Assembly (NCBI RefSeq): GCF_902459705.1
Contig: NZ_CABPRU010000002.1
Coordinates: 372,001 to 436,000 of the forward strand
Reading direction: 5' to 3'
DNA length: 64,000 nt
From: Pandoraea terrigena
GTDB lineage: Bacteria > Pseudomonadota > Gammaproteobacteria > Burkholderiales > Burkholderiaceae
Positions 7,509 to 17,429 of the stretch are shown here, in pieces (position 1 is the first letter of the stretch; each line of letters opens with the position of its first letter). A model generated the notes under the pieces. The model was not told the origin of the DNA and ran no database searches. It saw only the letters and a list, made by a program, of their open reading frames with translations. The translations under genes were made by a program, and so were the position numbers.

Positions 7509-9125
7509 TCAGGTCACCGGAGCCGGGTTGAACAGGACGAGCGCGTTGCGCAGGCCCCAGCGTTCCGCCCAGGTCTTCTCGCCGCTTGCCACGGCGAGCA
7601 TCAGGTGGAACAACTGCCAACCGACGTCTTCGATGGTGGCCTCGCCCGTGGCGATGCGCCCGGCGTCGACATCCATCAGGTCATGCCAGCGACGTGCCAG
7701 ATCGGAGCGCGTCGCCACCTTGACAACCGGCACCTCGGCCAGCCCGTACGGCGTGCCGCGTCCCGTCGTGAAGACGTGCATATTGATCCCGGCCGCCAGT
7801 TGCAAGGTACCGCAGATGAAATCGCTCGCCGGGGTGGCGGCGTAAATCAGCCCGCGCTGGCGCGTGCGGTCGAGCTTGGCACCCGGCGCAATCACCCCGT
7901 GAATCGGTCCCGTGCCTGACTTCACGATCGATCCCATCGCCTTTTCGACGATGTTCGACAAGCCGCCGCGCTTGTTGCCCGGCGTGGTGTTGGCGCTGCG
8001 ATCGACGCGACCACGCTCGAGATAGGCGTCGTACCAGGCCATCTCGCGGATCATCGCGTCAGCCACCTCCGGCGTCGCCGCGCGCGAGGTGAGCTGATCG
8101 ATTCCGTCGCGCACCTCGGTGACCTCGGAGAACATGACCGTCGCACCTGCGCGTACGAGCAGATCCGTGGCGAAACCCACCGCCGGGTTCGCCGTGACCC
8201 CGGAGAACGCATCGCTGCCGCCGCATTGCACGCCCACCACCAGCGCCGACGCCGGCACCGTCTCGCGCTGGCGCGCGTTGAGCCGCTCCAGATGCGTGCG
8301 CGCCGTCGCCAAGATCGAGTCGATCATCGACAGGAAGCCAACGTGCGCATCGTCCTGCAGACAGACGGTATCAGGCTTGCCGTCCGCATTGGCACTGCCG
8401 ATGGGAATACTGCCCGCCGGCAGGAGACGCTCGGGCTGAAGCTTCTCGCAACCGAGACTCACGACCATCACTTCGCCGCCGAAATTCGGGTTCGTGGAAA
8501 TGTTGCGCAGCGTGCGAATCGGCACGTCGGCATCTGGCGCATCGATGGCCACGCCGCAGCCATAGGTATGCTCCAGCCCGACGACATCGTCGACATTCGG
8601 GTACTGCGGCAGCAACGTCTCCTTGATCCGTTTGACGGCAAATTCGACCACGCCGGCCACGCACTGCACCGTGGTCGTGATCGCCAGGATGTTGCGGGTG
8701 CCGACCGAGCCGTCGGCGTTCCGATAGCCCTGAAAGGTGAAACCCTCGAGCGGCGGCAGTGTGGCGGGCACCCGTGTGCCGATCGGCAAACGATCCAGCG
8801 ACGGTGCCTCGGGCATGTTCAGATTGCGCTCGTTGACCCAACTCCCGGCGGGCAACGCACGCGCCGCATAACCGATCACCACGCCGTAGCGAAGCACCGG
8901 CGCGCCTTCGGCCAGATCGGTCAGCGCGACCTTATGCCCTTGTGGCACGGCGTCCACGAGCGTGAGCCCGTCGGCAAACCGGCTACCGGTGGGCAAACCA
9001 CCGTCGTTCACGACGATGGCAACGTTGTCGTCCGGCTGCATCCGGATATAGCGCGGCACATTCCTCATTTCCGCACCGGATTCCCCTCCGGTGCCTGTGC
9101 GACCCGCGTCCGTCATTGATGCCAT
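7509..9125 (-). CDS. garD: Galactarate dehydratase (UxaA/GarD family)
   Basis: 538 residues. Dehydrates galactarate (mucate) to 5-keto-4-deoxyglucarate with an iron cofactor. The N-terminal SAF-like domain (about 20-110: [13 protein letters not shown]...[23 protein letters not shown]) and the long altronate-dehydratase-like domain ([46 protein letters not shown]) are all present. ATG 9125 is preferred to GTG 9134 because the AAGGAG ribosome site runs into the GTG. Divergent from kdgD across a 366-base promoter region; the two enzymes act consecutively. Confidence 0.92.
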   Translation of the reverse strand: MASMTDAGRTGTGGESGAEMRNVPRYIRMQPDDNVAIVVNDGGLPTGSRFADGLTLVDAVPQGHKVALTDLAEGAPVLRYGVVIGYAARALPAGSWVNERNLNMPEAPSLDRLPIGTRVPATLPPLEGFTFQGYRNADGSVGTRNILAITTTVQCVAGVVEFAVKRIKETLLPQYPNVDDVVGLEHTYGCGVAIDAPDADVPIRTLRNISTNPNFGGEVMVVSLGCEKLQPERLLPAGSIPIGSANADGKPDTVCLQDDAHVGFLSMIDSILATARTHLERLNARQRETVPASALVVGVQCGGSDAFSGVTANPAVGFATDLLVRAGATVMFSEVTEVRDGIDQLTSRAATPEVADAMIREMAWYDAYLERGRVDRSANTTPGNKRGGLSNIVEKAMGSIVKSGTGPIHGVIAPGAKLDRTRQRGLIYAATPASDFICGTLQLAAGINMHVFTTGRGTPYGLAEVPVVKVATRSDLARRWHDLMDVDAGRIATGEATIEDVGWQLFHLMLAVASGEKTWAERWGLRNALVLFNPAPVT

Positions 9126-9260
9126 GTTGCTCACTCCTTCCTGTTTCCTGATGCGATGCTACGCCCGCACGGATTGACACATGCGATTGCCCGGCGACGC
9201 TAAACACGATCGCGCAAAACGGCGCCGACTATCGACGTCGGCGCGGCACACCGCACTCAT

Positions 9261-9277
9261 GTGTCATCATACATCTA
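9261..9277. promoter_or_regulatory. Degenerate operator-like site before garD
   Basis: GTCATCATA at 9263-9271 repeats the left half and centre of the palindrome at 18636-18652, but the right half is not conserved. It lies about 140 bases upstream of the garD start. A weak candidate for the same regulator. Confidence 0.3.
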
Positions 9278-9399
9278 GATTCGCACTGTGCGTACCCCTC
9301 ACGCCTGACGGGAAAATCGGAATAAATCCCGTCAATGCTTTGTCCGGGTTTATCCCACTGCCATTCTTCTCGACAGCCTCTTGTCCGACTTCGCAACAT

Positions 9400-9419
9400 G
9401 TTATACGATGACATATAAC
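9400..9419. promoter_or_regulatory. Operator-like palindrome upstream of kdgD
   Basis: GTTAT-ACG-ATGAC at 9400-9412 differs by one base from GTCAT-ACG-ATGAC upstream of gudD (18827-18839). It is embedded in a wider palindrome GTTATA...TATAAC (9400-9419). It lies about 75 bases before the kdgD start in an AT-rich patch, suitable for a repressor of the FadR/GntR type encoded at 21673. Confidence 0.6.
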
Positions 9420-9491
9420 TCAGCGCCAGGTGCTGATTGAACCCTTCTTCCCTTATCGAATCCGGCCCCGTTGCCGACAGGAACTCTTGAC

Positions 9492-10403
9492 ATGACCGCA
9501 CCTCAAGAACTCAAGCAGATCGTCTCTGACGGCTTGTTGTCCTTCCCCGTCACCGACTTCGACGCCAACGGCGACTTCAATGCGCGCGGCTACGCGGCCC
9601 GCCTGGAGTGGCTGGCGCCGTTCGGCGCGACGGCGCTCTTCGCGGCGGGCGGTACGGGCGAATTCTTCTCGCTCACCCCGCGCGATTACAGCGCTGTGAT
9701 CAAGACGGCGGTCGATACCTGCGCAGGCAAGGTGCCGATTCTGGCGGGCGCCGGCGGCCCGACGCGCCTGGCTATCGAATATGCGCAGGAAGCCGAGCGC
9801 CTTGGCGCCAAGGGCGTGCTGCTCATGCCGCACTACCTGACCGAGGCGAGCCTGGACGGGATCGCCGCGCACGTCGAGCAGGTCTGCCGTTCGGTCGACA
9901 TCGGCGTGATCGTCTACAACCGCGCGAATTCCAAGCTCGGCGCCGACCAACTGGAGCGTCTGGCCGAGACGTGCCCGAACCTGATCGGCTTCAAGGACGG
10001 TGTGGGCGATATCGAGCGCATGGTGCAGATCCGCCGCCGCATGGGCGAGCGTTTCTCGTATCTGGGTGGTCTGCCGACGGCCGAAGTCTATGCTGCCGCC
10101 TACCGCGCGCTGGGCGTGCCGGTGTACTCGTCGGCGGTCTTCAACTTCATTCCGAAGACGGCCATGGCGTTCTATCGCGCCGTGTGCCAGAACGACGAAG
10201 CGACGATCGGCCGCCTGCTCGACACGTTCTTCCTGCCGTACCTGGAAATCCGCAACCGCCGTGCCGGCTACGCCGTAAGTATCGTCAAGGCAGGCGCGAA
10301 ACTCGTCGGCCACGACGCCGGTCCGGTGCGCGCACCGCTGACCGACCTGCTGCCGAACGAGCTCGAGATGCTCGACGCGCTGATCAAGAAAGTCGAAGGC
10401 TAA
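9492..10403 (+). CDS. kdgD: 5-dehydro-4-deoxyglucarate dehydratase
   Basis: 303 residues, standard length for the DapA/NAL superfamily. It dehydrates and decarboxylates 5-keto-4-deoxyglucarate to 2,5-dioxovalerate through a Schiff base on lysine. Visible landmarks: [13 protein letters not shown] at the N-terminus, the [10 protein letters not shown] loop, the Tyr of VIVYNRAN and the Schiff-base lysine of [13 protein letters not shown] 9492 is chosen over 9471 because AGGAACT lies at a proper distance upstream and the family starts with a short tail. First gene of a two-gene operon with the aldehyde dehydrogenase 11 bases downstream. Confidence 0.95.
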   Translation: MTAPQELKQIVSDGLLSFPVTDFDANGDFNARGYAARLEWLAPFGATALFAAGGTGEFFSLTPRDYSAVIKTAVDTCAGKVPILAGAGGPTRLAIEYAQEAERLGAKGVLLMPHYLTEASLDGIAAHVEQVCRSVDIGVIVYNRANSKLGADQLERLAETCPNLIGFKDGVGDIERMVQIRRRMGERFSYLGGLPTAEVYAAAYRALGVPVYSSAVFNFIPKTAMAFYRAVCQNDEATIGRLLDTFFLPYLEIRNRRAGYAVSIVKAGAKLVGHDAGPVRAPLTDLLPNELEMLDALIKKVEG

Positions 10404-10414
10404 GGAGCCCACGC

Positions 10415-11989
10415 ATGCAAATTACCGGCGAGATGTTGATCGGCCATGCCGACGTGAGGGGGAGTGCGGGCGCGCTCGAGGCCTTCGATCCGTCGCGCGG
10501 CGAGCGGCTGGCACCGGCGTTCGGCGCGGGCACCTTGCAGGACGTCGAGCGCGCTTGCGAACTGGCACGGGCCGCGTTCGATCCGTTCCGTGCTTTGCCG
10601 CTCGCCAAGCGCGCCGAGTTCCTGGACGCCGTCGCGCAGGCCATTCTCGATCTGGGCGACGCCCTCGTCGAGCGCGCCCATGCCGAGACCGGATTGCCCA
10701 TCGCTCGCCTGCAAGGCGAGCGCGGGCGCACCGTCGGCCAACTGCGCATGTTCGCCCGCGTGGTGCGTGACGGACATTTTCTCGACGCCACGATCGACCC
10801 TGCGCAGCCGGCACGCGAACCGCTGCCGCGCAGCGACTTGCGTCTTGCCAAGATCGGCCTGGGCCCCGTGGCCGTGTTCGGTGCGAGCAACTTCCCGCTC
10901 GCATTCTCGGTGGCGGGCGGTGACACCGCGTCGGCGTTTGCCGCAGGGTGCCCGGTGGTCGTGAAGGCACACCCGGCGCACCTGGGTACGTCGGAACTCG
11001 TGGCCCGCGCCATTCGGGCGGCGGTGCAGGCACTCGGCCTGCCGGAAGGCGTATTCTCGCTGCTCGTGGGCGAACGCGCCGTGGGTGAAGCTCTGGTCGC
11101 CCACCCGGCAATTGCCGCCGTGGGCTTCACCGGTTCACGCACCGGCGGCCTGGCACTGCAGCGCATTGCGCAGTCGCGCGCCGTGCCGATCCCCGTCTAT
11201 GCCGAGATGAGCAGTATCAATCCGGTGTATTTGCTGCCCGAGGCGCTCAGCGCGCGCGGCGACGCCATTGCCAAGGGCTTCATCGATTCGCTGACGATGG
11301 GTGTCGGTCAGTTCTGCACGAATCCGGGGTTGGTGCTGGGCATCGCGGGAGACGCGCTCGATCGCTTCTGCCGCACGGCCACCGACGCGCTCGGCGCGAA
11401 AACCGCGGGCACGATGCTGACGCCGGGCATTCACCAGGCCTACGCCAAGGGCGTGACGCGACTGGTCGACGAACCGAACGTGACGCTGCTCGCGCGTGGC
11501 CAGGCCGGGGGCGCCTGTCAGGGCCAGGCCGCCCTGTTCCGCACGACGGCCGCCGAATTCCTCGCCACGCAGGCACTGCATGAGGAAGTCTTCGGCCCGG
11601 CATCGGTCGTGATTGCCTGCGATACCGTCGAGGAGATGATCGCGATCACCGAGCGCCTGGAAGGGCAACTGACGGCAACGCTGCAACTCGACGCCGGCGA
11701 TACCGAGACGGCGCGCCGCTTGCTGCCGAGTCTGGAGCGTCGCGCCGGACGCATTCTCGCGAACGGTTTCCCGACTGGCGTCGAGGTGTGTCACGCGATG
11801 GTTCACGGCGGTCCGTTTCCGGCAACGTCGAACGCGATGTTCACCTCGGTCGGCGCGACGGCCATCGACCGGTTCCTGCGCCCGGTCTGCTACCAGGACC
11901 TGCCCGACACGCTGTTGCCGGAAGCCCTGCAGGAAGGCAATCCGCTCGGCTTGTGCCGGCTTCGCGACGGTGCATTGACACAGGCGTGA
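10415..11989 (+). CDS. 2,5-dioxovalerate (alpha-ketoglutaric semialdehyde) dehydrogenase, NADP+ type
   Basis: 524 residues, the length of the longer NADP-dependent aldehyde dehydrogenases used in sugar acid pathways. Oxidises 2,5-dioxovalerate made by KdgD to 2-oxoglutarate. Motifs: [21 protein letters not shown] and [12 protein letters not shown] for the cofactor, GFTGSRTGG for the turn, AEMSSINPV with the catalytic Glu, and [10 protein letters not shown] with the nucleophilic Cys. A good AAGGAG ribosome site precedes ATG 10415, inside the kdgD stop region. A strong terminator follows the stop. Confidence 0.93.
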   Translation: MQITGEMLIGHADVRGSAGALEAFDPSRGERLAPAFGAGTLQDVERACELARAAFDPFRALPLAKRAEFLDAVAQAILDLGDALVERAHAETGLPIARLQGERGRTVGQLRMFARVVRDGHFLDATIDPAQPAREPLPRSDLRLAKIGLGPVAVFGASNFPLAFSVAGGDTASAFAAGCPVVVKAHPAHLGTSELVARAIRAAVQALGLPEGVFSLLVGERAVGEALVAHPAIAAVGFTGSRTGGLALQRIAQSRAVPIPVYAEMSSINPVYLLPEALSARGDAIAKGFIDSLTMGVGQFCTNPGLVLGIAGDALDRFCRTATDALGAKTAGTMLTPGIHQAYAKGVTRLVDEPNVTLLARGQAGGACQGQAALFRTTAAEFLATQALHEEVFGPASVVIACDTVEEMIAITERLEGQLTATLQLDAGDTETARRLLPSLERRAGRILANGFPTGVEVCHAMVHGGPFPATSNAMFTSVGATAIDRFLRPVCYQDLPDTLLPEALQEGNPLGLCRLRDGALTQA

Positions 11990-12030
11990 CATGTCGCCCG
12001 AAGGCATGGCGAATGCCAATGCCGCAATGA

Positions 12031-12068
12031 CAAACGCCCTCGGTTCAATTTCCGAGGGCGTTTGTTTT
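12031..12068 (+). terminator. Rho-independent terminator after the kdgD operon
   Basis: Thirteen-base perfect stem CAAACGCCCTCGG (12031-12043) with CCGAGGGCGTTTG (12052-12064), 8-base loop, followed by TTTT. It also has A/T-rich flanks on the other side and may serve the converging anti-sigma gene. Confidence 0.9.
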
Positions 12069-12090
12069 GGGCTCGACGCATTGGAAGCGG

Positions 12091-13092
12091 CTACGACGCC
12101 GCAGGCGCCCGCGTGAGCAACGGCGGTGTCACCAGGCCATACAACGGCGCGACCTGTCCGTGCGCCAGCCCACTGGCCACCGCCTTCAGGTTGACCGACC
12201 CCGGCGCACCGATGAGCGCGTAGCCAATCTGCCCCTTGCGCCACGTCACCACGCCCATCCGGTCGATCGTCTGCTCCGCCACCGCCTGGTCCGGACGCGC
12301 ATCGCGCACCGCGCACAGCGCGACGGGATCGCCCGTCTCCGGCAGGTACACCATTTGCACCAGCGTGCGATCCTGCCAGCGCAGACGTTGCATGCTCTTG
12401 AACGTGAGTCCCTGTGCGCGCAGGTCGGGGACACTGATATCGAGTTTGTCGGCCTGACGAATATCGCTCACGGCGCGCGCAATGTCGGCATCGTCCACCC
12501 GCACCGACGCGATCGTTTCGCGCACATAGAGCTGCTGGTATTCGGCTGCGGCGCGCACCCATGTCGTGCCTTGCGCCGACTTCGGCGGCGCCGTCACCGA
12601 CGCCGTCATGAGTCCGCGGCCGGCACCCACGCGATTCAGCGCGCCCGGCAACCAGGGCAAGGTGATGGCGGTGGCTGCCACACCTGCGGCAAACGCGGCA
12701 ACGAGCCACCCGGCGCGCACGCGGCGTCCGGCCCGCGCTTCATTCGCCGCGGGCGGACTGCGCGATGCATCGGCATGCACGGACGCCGTGGGCAACACCG
12801 GATTCACCGGACTCGCCGGCTTGGCGGCATCGGCACCGCCCCGCGTCACCGCCGTCTGTTGCAGTGTGTGCGCACGCAGCAGCGCCTCGAGATTGGCGCT
12901 CAGGCTGGCCGGCACGGGCGGGATGACTTGCGCGGCAAACGTCTCCCGATACGGCAGGCGCGATGCGCGCAACGATTCGACCGCGTCGGCCAGTTCGGGC
13001 GACGCATGAATGGCCGCTTCCACCTGCGCCCGCTCGGCAGCGGTGAGCGTCTCGTCGACGTACGCGAGCAGGCGGATATCGTCTTCGTTCAT
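12091..13092 (-). CDS. Anti-sigma factor, membrane-anchored
   Basis: 333 residues. The N-terminus (DDIRLLAYVDETLTAAERAQ, VEAAIHASPELADAVESL) is the helical sigma-binding domain of ChrR/RsiW-type anti-sigma factors without the zinc HxxxCxxC motif. One membrane helix lies near residues 128-147 (GWLVAAFAAGVAATAITLPW), followed by an extracytoplasmic domain with VYLPETGDPVALCAV and RKGQIGYALIG, similar to periplasmic portions of other ECF anti-sigmas. ATG 13092 overlaps the stop of the sigma gene by one base (TGATG). It probably holds the sigma factor at the membrane until an oxidative or envelope signal arrives. Confidence 0.85.
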   Translation of the reverse strand: MNEDDIRLLAYVDETLTAAERAQVEAAIHASPELADAVESLRASRLPYRETFAAQVIPPVPASLSANLEALLRAHTLQQTAVTRGGADAAKPASPVNPVLPTASVHADASRSPPAANEARAGRRVRAGWLVAAFAAGVAATAITLPWLPGALNRVGAGRGLMTASVTAPPKSAQGTTWVRAAAEYQQLYVRETIASVRVDDADIARAVSDIRQADKLDISVPDLRAQGLTFKSMQRLRWQDRTLVQMVYLPETGDPVALCAVRDARPDQAVAEQTIDRMGVVTWRKGQIGYALIGAPGSVNLKAVASGLAHGQVAPLYGLVTPPLLTRAPAAS

Positions 13093-13655
13093 CACGCATC
13101 CTCCTCACGTGCGCCGGGAACAGGACCAACGTTGTCGGCACGGCGGGGTTGCCCCTCGGGTTGACGGAACTGGTCGCCGACGGTTCGGCGTGCGCGTGAC
13201 AAGCGGCTCATGACGGTACCGATGGGCACGTCGAGCACAAGCGCCGCCTCCTGGTAGGTCAGCCCTTCGACGGCGACGAGCAGCACCACGAGCCGCTGTG
13301 CTTCGGGCAGCCGGTCGACCGCACCGAACACTTGGTGATAGCTGGCCAGCGCTTCGGGCGTCGACGCCTGGAGATCGGGAATCGCCTCGACGTCGGCGTC
13401 GTCCCAGGCCAGACTGCCGCGCGAGCGGACACGACGCGCACGGATCTCGTTGATCCACGTGGTATGCACGATGCGATACATCCAGCTCAACGCCGAGGTG
13501 CCCGGCTGCCACTGATGCACGCGCTCGAGCGCGTGCAGGCAAGCGCGTTGCACGAGATCCTCGGCATCGTGGCGATCGCCCGTAATGCGCAGAGCGAACG
13601 CCCAGAGGCGCGGCAGCAAGCCAGGGAGCAAGCTGGGCAAATCCTGACCGGTCAT
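13092..13655 (-). CDS. ECF-family RNA polymerase sigma factor
   Basis: 187 residues from ATG 13655. Region 2 spans about 10-80 (LWAFALRITGDRHDAEDLVQ and WMYRIVHTTWINEIR) and region 4 about 120-170 (RLVVLLVAVEGLTYQEAALV, then PIGTVMSRLSRARR). Only two regions, as in extracytoplasmic function sigma factors. The longer open frame upstream runs into non-coding sequence. Second gene of a minus-strand operon: small secreted protein, sigma, anti-sigma. The promoter-like site GGAAT-N17-CGTT upstream of the first gene is probably its own target, giving autoregulation. Confidence 0.92.
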   Translation of the reverse strand: MTGQDLPSLLPGLLPRLWAFALRITGDRHDAEDLVQRACLHALERVHQWQPGTSALSWMYRIVHTTWINEIRARRVRSRGSLAWDDADVEAIPDLQASTPEALASYHQVFGAVDRLPEAQRLVVLLVAVEGLTYQEAALVLDVPIGTVMSRLSRARRTVGDQFRQPEGQPRRADNVGPVPGAREEDA

Positions 13656-13831
13656 CGGCGAATGTCCTGGCGGAGTGTGTCTGGCATCAAGCCAGTCCGA
13701 AGCATCGCCGGCGGAGATCGCCGGCGCTTGCCGCGAAATTATACTGAGCCGGCGCCACTTTGCACTGCGCCACGTGGCCGGCCGGACCGCCAACACCCTG
13801 TGCTCCCCGTCGTTTCGACCTGCGCTACCGC

Positions 13832-14224
13832 TCAGGGCTTGACAACGTGCCACACGCCCTTGAAGCCGTTGCCCTTCTGGTCGCCCTGGGCGGTGTCCTT
13901 CGTGAACCGATACATCGGCTTGCCCTTGTAGGCCCATTGCATCGCGCCGTCGTCACGCGTGATGACGGTGTAATCGCCCTCGGCCTTCGCCCCCGGGGCC
14001 GCCATTACCGGCGGCCAGGCGTCGGCGCACGCGCCGTTGCAAGTGCTCTTGCCGCTGCCGGCCACATCTTTGTCGAACGAGTAGACGGTGTGGTTCTGGC
14101 CGTCGACCATCATGCCGCCCATCGCCTTGAGCGGGGTTTCGGCATGGGCGGCGGCGGCGGCGAACAGACCGGCAGCGGCCACCAGCGCGGCAAGCACGGA
14201 AGACATCGATTGACGTTGGTTCAT
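13832..14224 (-). CDS. Secreted COG4315-type repeat protein (lipoprotein_15 family)
   Basis: 130 residues with a cleavable Sec signal (QSMSSVLAALVAAAGLFAAAAAHA, cleavage after AHA). The mature part has the family motif YxFDKD (VYSFDKDVAG), the cysteine pair in STCNGACADAWPPV and a second half MYRFTKDTAQGD, which are the two copies of the Y-x-F/W-x-x-D repeat of this family. No lipobox cysteine at the cleavage site, so it should be periplasmic. A good AGGAG ribosome site precedes the ATG. Function unknown in the family; here it heads the ECF sigma operon and is a likely target or sensor of that system. Confidence 0.87.
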   Translation of the reverse strand: MNQRQSMSSVLAALVAAAGLFAAAAAHAETPLKAMGGMMVDGQNHTVYSFDKDVAGSGKSTCNGACADAWPPVMAAPGAKAEGDYTVITRDDGAMQWAYKGKPMYRFTKDTAQGDQKGNGFKGVWHVVKP

Positions 14225-14268
14225 GACATTGGCTCCTGAGTGAAATATGTCGGGGACGACACTCTCAG

Positions 14269-14294
14269 AACGCCCGGTCGCGGCGCTTTATTCC
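14269..14294 (-). promoter_or_regulatory. ECF-type promoter GGAAT-N17-CGTT
   Basis: On the minus strand GGAAT (14294-14290) is followed after exactly 17 bases by CGTT (14272-14269), the bipartite -35/-10 form recognised by several ECF sigma factors. It lies 45 bases upstream of the secreted protein that heads the sigma operon. Confidence 0.6.
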
Positions 14295-14482
14295 GTCCGA
14301 TGTCAGTGATTTTTTTGGTGCACCGCAATGCGGCGCAGGAAGGCGGAGCGTACGGCGGGGAGCGGCGACAGCATGTCGCGCGCAATGGCGGTCAATGGCT
14401 GCCGACGACGCGGGCGCGGCGAGTGCGGCAAGTGCCGCGCATCGCCTTGAAACCACGCCGGCGATGGCGGCACCCGCATGGC

Positions 14483-15439
14483 TTACTCCCCCTTTGGCGC
14501 TTCCTTGACGCGGCTCACGAGCTGCGTCGGGCTCACGAATTGCAATGCGATAAGCACCCACAACAGCGTGATCGCCATATAGATCATGGCCATGGCGTCG
14601 ATGGACTGCGGTGCCCGCACGCCGGTCGAGAACACTGCGTAGTACAGCGCGACGACGAGCGTTTGCGTATCGGGGCCGGCCGTGAAGAACGTCAGCTCGA
14701 ACATACCGATGGTGCGCACGAGCACCAGCAGTCCGGCCGCGAGAATGCCCGGCACCAGCAGCGGCAGCAACACGTGACGGAAATACTTCAGCGTATTGGC
14801 TCCGAAGATGCGCGCAGCGGCTTCGAGATTCGGATCGATCTGCTCGATGAACGGCGTCATCACGAGAATCACAAATGGCAGCGACGGCACGAGGTTCGCG
14901 AGAATCACCCCCATGAGCGTGCCCCCCAACCCGACCTTGTAGAGCACCGTCGCCATCGGAATGCCGTACGTGACCGGCGGCACCATCAACGGCAACAGGA
15001 ACACCAGCATCGCGAGCTTCTTGCCGGGGAACTGGGTGCGCGCCAGCGCGTACGCGGCAGGCACGCCCAGCGCGATCGACAGCAGCACGACCGCGCCGAC
15101 GACCTCGACGGTGACCCACAACACATCGGCGAGCTGGAAATCACGCCACGCCTGCGCATACCAATGCAGCGTGAAGCCTTCGGGCAGCGGCGTGCCGAAC
15201 CAGCGGGTGGCCAGCGAGTTCATCGTGACGGTGGCGATCATCAGCCCCACGTTCACGAGAAAGAAGATCATCGCGCCCCACACCAGCACGCGCCAAAGAC
15301 GCGAGCCCGGTCCTTCGCGGCGCATCTTGCGCCGTGTCGTGGGAGCAGCCGCCAGCGAACTCACGGGCGAAGGCGTCGTCATGAAATCTCCGTTCTGCGC
15401 GGCCAGGGGGCTGGCCAAATGCTTGTTGGTGGCGCTCAT
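14483..15439 (-). CDS. ABC transporter permease, second subunit
   Basis: 318 residues with a proline/serine-rich cytoplasmic N-terminus and six predicted membrane helices beginning near residue 50 (VLVWGAMIFFLVNVGLMIAT). The BPD_transp_1 loop EAARIFGANTLKYFRHVLLP (EAA motif) near residue 210 contacts the ATPase. Belongs to the polyamine/iron/sugar-acid type of importer. Its start overlaps the stop of the preceding permease by 4 bases. Last gene of the four-gene importer operon, set between garD-kdgD and gudD, so the likely cargo is glucarate or galactarate. Confidence 0.9.
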   Translation of the reverse strand: MSATNKHLASPLAAQNGDFMTTPSPVSSLAAAPTTRRKMRREGPGSRLWRVLVWGAMIFFLVNVGLMIATVTMNSLATRWFGTPLPEGFTLHWYAQAWRDFQLADVLWVTVEVVGAVVLLSIALGVPAAYALARTQFPGKKLAMLVFLLPLMVPPVTYGIPMATVLYKVGLGGTLMGVILANLVPSLPFVILVMTPFIEQIDPNLEAAARIFGANTLKYFRHVLLPLLVPGILAAGLLVLVRTIGMFELTFFTAGPDTQTLVVALYYAVFSTGVRAPQSIDAMAMIYMAITLLWVLIALQFVSPTQLVSRVKEAPKGE

Positions 15440-16320
15440 CCCTTGCCTCCCGTGGTCGGACCGCTATAGAACGCCCGGCGCGCGCCGAGCATCCCTGCCA
15501 CGATCAGCAATTGCACAAAGCCCATCACCATTGCCACGCACGACGCCAGCGAGTAGTCGTAGCTCTCGAACGCCGCTTCATACGCCGCAATCGACACCAC
15601 GCGCGTGGCACCAGCCGGCACGCCAAGCAACACCGCCGACGGGAACACCGAGAACGCTTGCACGAACGACAGGCACGCCGCCATCGTCAGTCCCGGCACC
15701 AGCAACGGCAGATAGATCAGGCGGAACTGTTGCCACGGACCCGCGCCGAGCGTGCCGGCCGCACGCGCGAGCGTCGGATCGATACCCGTCACATACGACA
15801 GGATCAGCAGGAACGCGAACGGGAACCCGGAAATCACCAGCGAAATCAGCACGCCCCAATAATTGTGCGTCAGGCGAACCTCGTCACTGTACAGATGCAG
15901 CGCGTGCAATGCCTGCGGGAACCAGCCGTTCGGCCCGTAGTACGTGAGCATGCCATCGGCGATCAGCACGGTGCCGAGCGTGACGGGCACGACGAGCAGC
16001 ATCGTCACGAACCTCGTTGCGCGCGTGCTTTTGCGCAGCGCGAAGGCGGCCGGAATCGACGCGCCCACGTTGATCAACGTGGACGGCACGGCGAGCTTGA
16101 GCGTGATGAGGACCGTCGGCCACAGCGTCGGATCGGTGAAGAACTTCAGATAGTTCGCGAAGACACCGCCCTCCATTGGCTGGAACGACAGGAACAGGCC
16201 GTACGCGAACGGGTACACGAACATCGCGAGCAGGCACACGAGCGCCGGGGCGACGAGCCAGCCACGCCCATCGAAGCGCGCGGCCGGCCTAAGCGAGGGG
16301 GAAGACACGGCGGCACTCAT
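15436..16320 (-). CDS. ABC transporter permease, first subunit
   Basis: 294 residues from ATG 16320, which overlaps the ATPase stop (ATGA). Six hydrophobic segments, starting with LVAPALVCLLAMFVYPFAYG. The EAA-type loop reads LARAAGTLGAGPWQQFRLIYLP near residue 190. Forms the heterodimeric membrane channel with the product of the next gene. Transport role inferred from neighbours, not from the permease itself. Confidence 0.9.
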   Translation of the reverse strand: MSAAVSSPSLRPAARFDGRGWLVAPALVCLLAMFVYPFAYGLFLSFQPMEGGVFANYLKFFTDPTLWPTVLITLKLAVPSTLINVGASIPAAFALRKSTRATRFVTMLLVVPVTLGTVLIADGMLTYYGPNGWFPQALHALHLYSDEVRLTHNYWGVLISLVISGFPFAFLLILSYVTGIDPTLARAAGTLGAGPWQQFRLIYLPLLVPGLTMAACLSFVQAFSVFPSAVLLGVPAGATRVVSIAAYEAAFESYDYSLASCVAMVMGFVQLLIVAGMLGARRAFYSGPTTGGKG

Positions 16321-17399
16321 GCGCGCTCTCCGGCGTAGACGAGCGTACGCTCGGCCGGCACGCACAGCGGCACGCGCTCGCCGATGGCATAGTCGCCCGG
16401 CAGGCGCGCATACAGCGGGCCGAACGGCGACGCCACGCGCAACAATGAATCGCGGCCACCGTATTCGACAGTCTCCACGACCGTGTCGAAGGCGTTGTCG
16501 TTAGCGGCCTGCGCGCGCTCGAAGTCGTCGGGACGAATCGCCACGCTGACCTTGCCCTCGCTGCCCGGCGACTCCATGAGCACACCGTCGAACGACGCGC
16601 CACCGCGCGACACGCGCGCGTGATCGCCTTGCGCCGAGGTGATCGACACGTCGAACACATTGCGATAACCCATGAAGCGCGCCACATGCAGGTTGCGCGG
16701 ACGGCAATACACGTCGCGCGGCGCACCGATCTGCTGCACAACGCCCTCCTTCATCACCACGATGCGGTCGGCCATCGAAAGCGCTTCATCCTGATCGTGC
16801 GTGACGTAGATCGTGGCGCGGTCGAGTTCGCCGTGAATGCGACGAATCTCGGCACGCATCTCGATGCGCAGCTTCGCGTCGAGGTTCGAGAGCGGTTCGT
16901 CCATCAGCACGACGGGCGGCTCGATCACGATGGCGCGAGCGATGGCCACGCGTTGCTGCTGCCCGCCGGAGAGCTGGCCGGGCAGCTTGCGCTCGTGCCC
17001 CACGAGCTGCACGAGTTGCAATGCCGCACGGGCTCGCTTTTCGATCTCCGCACGCGGCATGCCGCGCATGCGCAGGCCGAAGCCCACGTTATCGAGCACG
17101 CTCATGTGTGGAAACAGCGCGTAGTTCTGGAAGACCATGCCGAAGCCGCGCTTCTCGCTCGGCAGCACGTCGATGCGCTCGTCGTCGAGCCAGATGGCGC
17201 CGCCGGTCAGCGGCGTGAGTCCGGCAATGCAGTTGAGCGCGGTGGACTTGCCGCATCCCGAAGGCCCCAGCAACGCGATGAATTCGCCTCGCTCGATGGT
17301 CAGGTCCAGGCCGTTCAGGGCGGCCACGGACTGACCTTCCGCGTTGGTGAAAGCGCGCGCCACGCTATCGAGGCGCAGGTGTTGAAAGTTGTGCTTCAT
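16317..17399 (-). CDS. ABC transporter ATP-binding protein (PotA/UgpC-like)
   Basis: 360 residues. Walker [10 protein letters not shown] near residue 45, Q-loop [12 protein letters not shown], signature [14 protein letters not shown], Walker [13 protein letters not shown] and the switch His of [10 protein letters not shown] are all intact. The C-terminal third is a TOBE domain ([24 protein letters not shown]) as in importers for polyamines, iron and sugars. Drives the two permeases encoded immediately downstream; 30 bases separate it from the binding-protein gene. Confidence 0.93.
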   Translation of the reverse strand: MKHNFQHLRLDSVARAFTNAEGQSVAALNGLDLTIERGEFIALLGPSGCGKSTALNCIAGLTPLTGGAIWLDDERIDVLPSEKRGFGMVFQNYALFPHMSVLDNVGFGLRMRGMPRAEIEKRARAALQLVQLVGHERKLPGQLSGGQQQRVAIARAIVIEPPVVLMDEPLSNLDAKLRIEMRAEIRRIHGELDRATIYVTHDQDEALSMADRIVVMKEGVVQQIGAPRDVYCRPRNLHVARFMGYRNVFDVSITSAQGDHARVSRGGASFDGVLMESPGSEGKVSVAIRPDDFERAQAANDNAFDTVVETVEYGGRDSLLRVASPFGPLYARLPGDYAIGERVPLCVPAERTLVYAGERA

Positions 17400-17429
17400 A
17401 GACGACTCCGATCCCTCTGATCCTAACGG

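Noticed and set aside
9126-9491. Riboswitch in the garD-kdgD promoter region
   Set aside because: Only an operator-like palindrome is visible; no known riboswitch core was recognised.
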